Under the pieces are notes generated by a model. It was not told the origin of the DNA. It was given only the letters and a program-made list of their open reading frames with translations, and did no database searches. From UBA4675 sp964601265 (GTDB lineage Bacteria > Bacillota > Clostridia > Christensenellales > Borkfalkiaceae): 10,695 nucleotides of DNA. The DNA lies in assembly GCA_964601265.1 (NCBI GenBank), contig CAZRMT010000044.1:1-10695 (forward strand), written 5' to 3'. The translations under genes and the position numbers were made by a program. The number at the start of each line of letters is the position of its first letter. Position 1 is the first letter of the stretch. Below are positions 6,858 through 10,695 of this stretch, in pieces.

Positions 6858-6886
6858 ATTATACGATAAAATGATATAAAAGGCAA
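6858..6886 (-). promoter_or_regulatory. Sigma-A-type promoter of the MATE gene
   Basis: On the minus strand, TTGCCT (6881-6886) and a perfect TATAAT (6858-6863) are 17 bases apart. The -35 box touches the end of the U run of the AraC-gene terminator, so terminator and promoter abut. The MATE start codon lies 36 bases downstream of the -10. Confidence 0.75.
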
Positions 6887-6909
6887 ATAAAAAAAGGCTT
6901 TTCAGCCTT
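6887..6909 (-). terminator. Terminator of the AraC-family gene, overlapping its stop codon
   Basis: The minus-strand RNA reads AAGGCU GAAA AGCCUU followed by a U run. This is a six-bp stem closed by a GNRA-type tetraloop, and the first two A of the stem are the last two bases of the UAA stop codon. It separates the regulator gene from the MATE gene. Confidence 0.85.
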
Positions 6910-7669
6910 AATTTTTAAAATATTTATACGGTGACATACCGTAAAGTTTTTTAAAGTTCCTATAAAAGGTTTGCAACGAATCGAACCCTACGTCCAAAGC
7001 GTTTGTAATAATCTTTTCGGGGTTGTTTTTCGTTAGTTCCACAAAATTAGTCAAGCGTACTTTATTAAGGTAAGTGTTTAAGTTGCAGGATAGGTATGTG
7101 CCTATCGTATGGGAAATATGAGATTTAGAATAATTAAACTCGGAAGCGAGTAAATCGAGAGTGATTTTACTTGCGTAATTATCGTTTATGTATTTTACTA
7201 TTTTGAAAATAAGCGAAGAATCTTTGCCGTTTTCCGTTTCTACGAGAGTGGTTTTACGGACTATTTTGCCTATCAATAAATTTACAAGCCCCTTTATTTC
7301 AAGTTCGTTGTAGGTAGCCAAGTCCTTGAATTTTTTTATCAGTGAAAAAATTTCGCCGTCCTCGTCGTCAAAAAAGTTTTCTTTTAGAACGGAAAATTTG
7401 GTATAAGACAAATAGTCTGCAATATACGTTTTAGGGAGAATAAGCGCAATAATTTCACCGTGTTTATTCGAGTGAATGTCGTAAGAATTGTGAAAAACGA
7501 ATTGTCCTTTGTGTAAAATGGCGGTTTTTGCGTTATTTTGTACCGTAACGTCGCCCAACGCATAATTTATTTCCACCGCTTCGTGAAAATGCGAAAAAAT
7601 ATCGTTGGGATATTCTATATATATTATCTTTTGGTCGTTGTCACGAATAGATTCGTAAATATTTTTCAT
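6908..7669 (-). CDS. AraC-family transcriptional regulator with cupin sensor domain
   Basis: This 253-residue regulator has an N-terminal cupin-like ligand-binding half (SHFHEAVEINYALGD at about 26-40, then HKGQFVFHNSYDIHS at 53-67) and a C-terminal pair of helix-turn-helices (about 155-253). In the latter, TLDLLASEFNYSKSHIS is the first HTH, and ALDVGFDSLQTFYRNFKKLY and GMSPYKYF are the family signature. Proteins of this build usually sense a sugar or other small molecule and activate a nearby operon. The frame extends upstream to a TTG at 7720, but that triplet lies in the -35 box. ATG 7669 has GGAG six bases upstream and is preferred. It diverges from the lipoprotein/GH3 operon, its most likely target. 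The ligand is inferred to be derived from a beta-linked glycan. Confidence 0.93.
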   Translation of the reverse strand: MKNIYESIRDNDQKIIYIEYPNDIFSHFHEAVEINYALGDVTVQNNAKTAILHKGQFVFHNSYDIHSNKHGEIIALILPKTYIADYLSYTKFSVLKENFFDDEDGEIFSLIKKFKDLATYNELEIKGLVNLLIGKIVRKTTLVETENGKDSSLIFKIVKYINDNYASKITLDLLASEFNYSKSHISHTIGTYLSCNLNTYLNKVRLTNFVELTKNNPEKIITNALDVGFDSLQTFYRNFKKLYGMSPYKYFKN

Positions 7670-7675
7670 TTTCTT

Positions 7676-7679
7676 CTCC
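7676..7679 (-). promoter_or_regulatory. Ribosome binding site fixing the AraC-family start
   Basis: The minus strand reads GGAG AAGAAA ATG, a good Shine-Dalgarno core with a six-base spacer before ATG 7669. No comparable site precedes the in-frame TTG at 7720. Confidence 0.8.
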
Positions 7680-7691
7680 GATTTCAACCAT

Positions 7692-7720
7692 ATTATATAA
7701 CGGTTTATGATTTTTTGCAA
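7692..7720 (-). promoter_or_regulatory. Promoter of the AraC-family gene
   Basis: On the minus strand, TTGCAA (7715-7720) and a perfect TATAAT (7692-7697) are 17 bases apart, giving a leader of about 15 bases before the GGAG/ATG. The -35 hexamer contains the TTG at 7720 that could be mistaken for a start codon. Confidence 0.8.
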
Positions 7721-7843
7721 GTACTACGCTATTTTTGTTAAAATTGAGCAAAAAATGATAAATTCTTTGCAATGTATGAGAAGAAATGAGTTGAAAACGG
7801 GTGTAAAATGAAAATAAGTTAATTATTTAACGGAGGTTAAAAT
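7721..7843. promoter_or_regulatory. Divergent control region between AraC regulator and lipoprotein/GH3 operon
   Basis: This 123-base gap must hold the plus-strand promoter of the lipoprotein gene, yet no pair of good -35/-10 boxes is visible. TAAAAT (7804-7809) is the best -10, with a poor AAGAAA at the right distance. Possible binding elements are an inverted pair ATTTTTG (7731-7737) and CAAAAAAT (7749-7756); two ATGAG copies exactly ten bases apart (7776-7780, 7786-7790); and TTTGCAA at 7766-7772, matching the TTTGCAA at 7714-7720. A weak promoter beside an AraC-type gene suggests activator dependence. None of these sites is proven. Confidence 0.45.
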
Positions 7844-8158
7844 ATGAAAGTTAAATTATTGGCATTGCTTATGATTTTAGCTTTATCTTTAACGTTGTTC
7901 GCGTGCGGAGGCAATAAAAAGCCGACGACTTCTTCGTCATCGCAAACGCAAACGACTTCTTCGATAAGCGAATCGAAAGCAAGTAGTACGAGTTCTAAGG
8001 AAGAAGAACCGGTAAAACCGAGTAGCTCGTCTTCAAAAGACGAGGAATCTTCAAAGACAAGTAGCAGTTCGTCTTCGAAAGAAGAAAAACCCGTTGAGGA
8101 CAGTTCGAGTTCATCGGTAAAAGAACCTGTACAAGAAGGCTGGACGGACTTTAATTAA
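7844..8158 (+). CDS. Short Ser-rich lipoprotein, surface tether without a folded domain
   Basis: This 104-residue protein has a classic lipoprotein signal: KVK, a hydrophobic core, then the lipobox LFAC with the modified Cys at 21, followed by GGNKK. The mature part (22-104) is low complexity, built almost wholly of Ser, Thr, Lys, Glu and Pro with repeats like SSSSSK(D/E)EE. It ends with VQEGWTDFN and has no globular domain. Such sequence is typical of the flexible linker that holds a binding domain off the membrane, but here no domain follows. The stop is real: AAGGAGG and the next gene begin at once. CGGAGG precedes ATG 7844. Ten bases separate it from the GH3 gene, so the two form an operon. 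It may be a cell-surface spacer, a partner of the hydrolase, or the remnant of a sugar-binding lipoprotein; function is unknown. Confidence 0.85.
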   Translation: MKVKLLALLMILALSLTLFACGGNKKPTTSSSSQTQTTSSISESKASSTSSKEEEPVKPSSSSSKDEESSKTSSSSSSKEEKPVEDSSSSSVKEPVQEGWTDFN

Positions 8159-8168
8159 GGAGGGGAAT

Positions 8169-10695
8169 ATGAGAGAAAGAGTTTTAAAGAGAAAGACCAA
8201 TAAAAGCTTTTTAACCGTGATAATGGTAATATGCCTTTCCGTGTTAACGGTATTCGGAATAGCGATGTCCGTAAAAAAGACGGGTAAGGTTGACGCGCAA
8301 AGAGTAAACGGAAGCGCAGAAGTTGCCAAAACGGTTGCGCAAGAGGGTATTACGTTACTCCGTAACGAAAACAACTGCTTACCGTTTAAATCCAATATGA
8401 AAATCGGCGGACTCGGAGCGGTACAAGACACTGCTTTCACTGTCGGTGGTGGCGGTTCAGGTTGGGTTGACAACGGCGGAAACACGATAGACCCGAAAAC
8501 GGGGCTTCAAAATGCGGCAAACCAAGGGCTTATAGCTTCTTATACGGCAATGGGTTCGGCTAGCGGTTCTTTCGATAGAGTAATTTACTTTATTAAGAGA
8601 TACTCTACGGAAGACAACGATATGGTCGTATCCGATTTTTATCTCGCCGACTACGAAAAAACCGATATTACTAACCTTATTAACACTTTCGGAGCAAATA
8701 ACGTGGTAATCGTATTAAATATACCTAGCGTTATAGACACCACTTGGCTTATTCAACAAAAGGTAGGCGCAATAGTGTGTATGTGGCTCCCCGGCGAGCA
8801 AGGCGGAACGGCGCTTGCCAACGTATTAACGGGAGCGGTAACGCCCTCGGGGAAACTTCCCGATACGTGGGCTAAATCGTATGAAGACTATATTACTTCT
8901 TACGGTTGTAACGAAGCTGTTTCACAATTCGGTAACTCTGCTAACGTAAACTACTACGAAGATATTTACGTAGGATACAGATATTATGAAACTTTTGACC
9001 CGAACTACGAAAAAGTAAATTACGAATTCGGTTTCGGCTTATCGTACACGACTTTCGATATAAAGACGACGGGAGTTAATATCAACAAAAATACGGGAAA
9101 GATAAAACTCTATATAACCGTAAAAAATACGGGAAGTACGTATAGCGGAAAGGAGGTAGTACAAGTATACTACTCGACGCCTAACGACAAGATAGATTCG
9201 CCCGCAAAACAACTTATAGGGTACGCAAAGACCTCTAATTTAGCGCCCGGGGCAAGTGTAAATCTCGTAATCGAAATAGAGATAGACGAAATGTCGCAAT
9301 TCGACGATACGGGAGCAATTCAACAAGACGCATACGTAATGCAAGCGGGAGCGTACGACTTATTCGTAGGAAATTCGGTTAAAGACGCAGGCAAACATAA
9401 AGTTGCCACCTACACCGAAAACAGCGACAGAATACTTAAAGAGTGCGAAGCATTCACTACCCACGTATTTAAAAGACTTACTTCCGACGGAACTTACGAA
9501 TACCTCGATACCGATTATTATGCTATAAAAGAATACGGAATGAACGTTTTCCAAGCGGAAGAATTAGAAAGCATTACGGGCGAGAGAGAGTGGCTTGCCG
9601 ACACGTTTTTCGTTGGCGTTTCTCAGGCGAGAATGGCGAGAGACCTTTCTAATCGTACGATTCATTACAGAGTTTACGTAGAAAAAGCGGGAACGTACAA
9701 TATTACGTTTAATATGGCAAACGGCTCGGGTACCGATTATACGAATATGTTTGAAATTTACGTTGACGACACGCCCAACGACGGAGTTGACAACGGTAAA
9801 GCTCAAAATATAACCACGAGTTTAAAGAGCAACGGTTGGAAAGTTTGGCAAACCATATACGGCAACACCATAACTTTTGAAAAGAGCGGTGAACATCTAC
9901 TCACTTTTAAAACCAATACTTGCGGAGATTTCGATTTCTTCACTATTTATAACGCTAACGTTGCTCCTTCAGGTGAAACGCAAATCAGCGGAGATAATTA
10001 TTCCTCGATAAACGGCGGACATCAAGAGGCTTCGTTGCTCGGAAACTTGGCTTCTAATTTAAGAGTTAGCGGAAACTACGTAGAATACAAAGTAAACGTA
10101 ACGAAAGCGGGAACTTACTACTTATCGCTCGACGCCGTAACGCCTTTCAAGGCAACCCAAAACGCTTGCGATATTTACGTAAACGGCACGAAAGCCGGAA
10201 CGCTTAAAGCGTTAAGAAGTTCCGCTAACCCCGAACAAACTTCGGGAACGGGAACGAATACTCACGCGTCTGTCGATTGTTGGTATACTTCGGTTGAAAC
10301 TTCTTCCGTAGCGGTTAACTTAACTGCGGGAGAAAATACCATAAAGATTTTGGTTACCGAAAACGATACTTTATGTAACGTTAAGAGAGTTATTTTAAGA
10401 ACAGCTCAACAATCGTTTACCTGGAAAGACAACACTGCCGACTACGTATTTAAGCCGTTTAGCGCTACAACCGACGGAACGGGCGGAAACGGTTGGCAAG
10501 GACTCAGGTTTGTCGACGTCTTAAAAGGCGAATGTACCATAGAGCAATTTTTAAGACAGATGTCTGCCAACGAACTTATAGCGCTTTCTATGTTAGAAGA
10601 AAAAAGAGGTGACGTTAATAGCGGAACGGGTGGACTTGGCGGAGTTCCCGGTTGGAACTTAACCAGTAAAGACTGGTACGAACTTCCTTATGCGT
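8169..10695 (+). CDS. Secreted glycoside hydrolase family 3 with inverted domain order (partial, 3' end outside window)
   Basis: The frame is open for 842 codons to the window edge with no stop. AAGGAGGGG three bases upstream of ATG 8169 fixes the start. Residues 13-35 are one hydrophobic helix after a basic leader: an uncleaved anchor or a signal peptide. About 47-295 is the GH3 C-terminal-type sandwich domain, normally found second: AQEGITLLRNENNCLPF, VVIVLNIPSVIDTTWL, MWLPGEQGGTALANVLTG, TPSGKLPDTW, DIYVGYRYYE and FGFGLSYTTF. Glu148 in RYSTEDND is a candidate acid/base. About 300-405 is the fibronectin-III-like GH3 module (VKNTGSTYSGKEVVQVYYS, AGAYDLFVG). About 458-600 and 605-746 are two CBM6/35-like beta-sandwich regions (FQAEELES; VEYKVNVTKAGTYYLSL). 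From about 785 the catalytic barrel begins (TIEQFLRQMSANEL, TGGLGGVPGW). The nucleophile Asp must lie downstream. Expected activity is release of terminal beta-linked sugars outside the cell; the exact substrate is unknown. Confidence 0.93.
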   Translation, partial: MRERVLKRKTNKSFLTVIMVICLSVLTVFGIAMSVKKTGKVDAQRVNGSAEVAKTVAQEGITLLRNENNCLPFKSNMKIGGLGAVQDTAFTVGGGGSGWVDNGGNTIDPKTGLQNAANQGLIASYTAMGSASGSFDRVIYFIKRYSTEDNDMVVSDFYLADYEKTDITNLINTFGANNVVIVLNIPSVIDTTWLIQQKVGAIVCMWLPGEQGGTALANVLTGAVTPSGKLPDTWAKSYEDYITSYGCNEAVSQFGNSANVNYYEDIYVGYRYYETFDPNYEKVNYEFGFGLSYTTFDIKTTGVNINKNTGKIKLYITVKNTGSTYSGKEVVQVYYSTPNDKIDSPAKQLIGYAKTSNLAPGASVNLVIEIEIDEMSQFDDTGAIQQDAYVMQAGAYDLFVGNSVKDAGKHKVATYTENSDRILKECEAFTTHVFKRLTSDGTYEYLDTDYYAIKEYGMNVFQAEELESITGEREWLADTFFVGVSQARMARDLSNRTIHYRVYVEKAGTYNITFNMANGSGTDYTNMFEIYVDDTPNDGVDNGKAQNITTSLKSNGWKVWQTIYGNTITFEKSGEHLLTFKTNTCGDFDFFTIYNANVAPSGETQISGDNYSSINGGHQEASLLGNLASNLRVSGNYVEYKVNVTKAGTYYLSLDAVTPFKATQNACDIYVNGTKAGTLKALRSSANPEQTSGTGTNTHASVDCWYTSVETSSVAVNLTAGENTIKILVTENDTLCNVKRVILRTAQQSFTWKDNTADYVFKPFSATTDGTGGNGWQGLRFVDVLKGECTIEQFLRQMSANELIALSMLEEKRGDVNSGTGGLGGVPGWNLTSKDWYELPYA

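Noticed and set aside
7670..7720. Seventeen-residue N-terminal extension of the AraC-family protein from TTG 7720
   Set aside because: The TTG lies inside the -35 hexamer and the stretch contains the -10 box; ATG 7669 has a well-spaced GGAG.
7921..8140. Ser-rich repeats as a CRISPR array or microsatellite
   Set aside because: The units are short and uneven, lie in frame within a signal-bearing coding region, use varied serine codons, and lack unique spacers of constant length.
8111..8485. Minus-strand open frame of 124 codons
   Set aside because: It is antisense to the lipoprotein/GH3 junction. The plus strand has a continuous frame with clear GH3 motifs, and the antisense product has no recognisable pattern.

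Overview
The window is AT-rich DNA with compact genes, AGGAGG-type ribosome sites, near-consensus sigma-A promoters with 17-nt spacers and rho-independent terminators. This fits a low-GC Gram-positive anaerobe (Bacillota, probably a Clostridia-like gut or rumen commensal). That placement is inferred from gene families and signals; no marker gene is present. I see no rRNA, tRNA, CRISPR array or mobile element.

Layout. (1) At the left edge is the last 23 codons of an unidentified plus-strand gene, followed by a bidirectional terminator. (2) Positions 171-2961 hold an amino-acid transport block: a minus-strand NSS-family (LeuT-like) sodium symporter, divergent from an azlC-azlD pair for export of branched-chain amino acids. 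The two promoters stand back to back. (3) Positions 3052-5411 hold a small XRE repressor-like gene divergent from a two-gene operon. That operon encodes a double zinc-ribbon protein and an SPFH/band-7 protein with a C-terminal GYF_2 domain. It resembles the partner genes of PspA-type envelope-stress systems, but no pspA gene is in view. (4) A minus-strand MATE-family multidrug/toxin exporter occupies 5415-6821. (5) A minus-strand AraC-family regulator (6908-7669) is divergent from a short Ser-rich lipoprotein gene and a very long secreted or membrane-anchored family 3 glycoside hydrolase. The hydrolase runs off the right edge, and its frame is open from 8169 to the end.

How the genes work together. 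The left block pairs amino-acid uptake (NSS) with amino-acid efflux (AzlCD). The middle block looks like a self-contained membrane-stress or membrane-domain module under its own divergent HTH regulator. The right block looks like a carbohydrate-use locus: an AraC-type sensor next to, and probably activating, a surface lipoprotein and beta-glycosidase operon whose own promoter is poor. The glycosidase has inverted GH3 order, with the C-terminal-type sandwich domain first and the catalytic barrel domain last. The catalytic nucleophile should therefore lie beyond the window.
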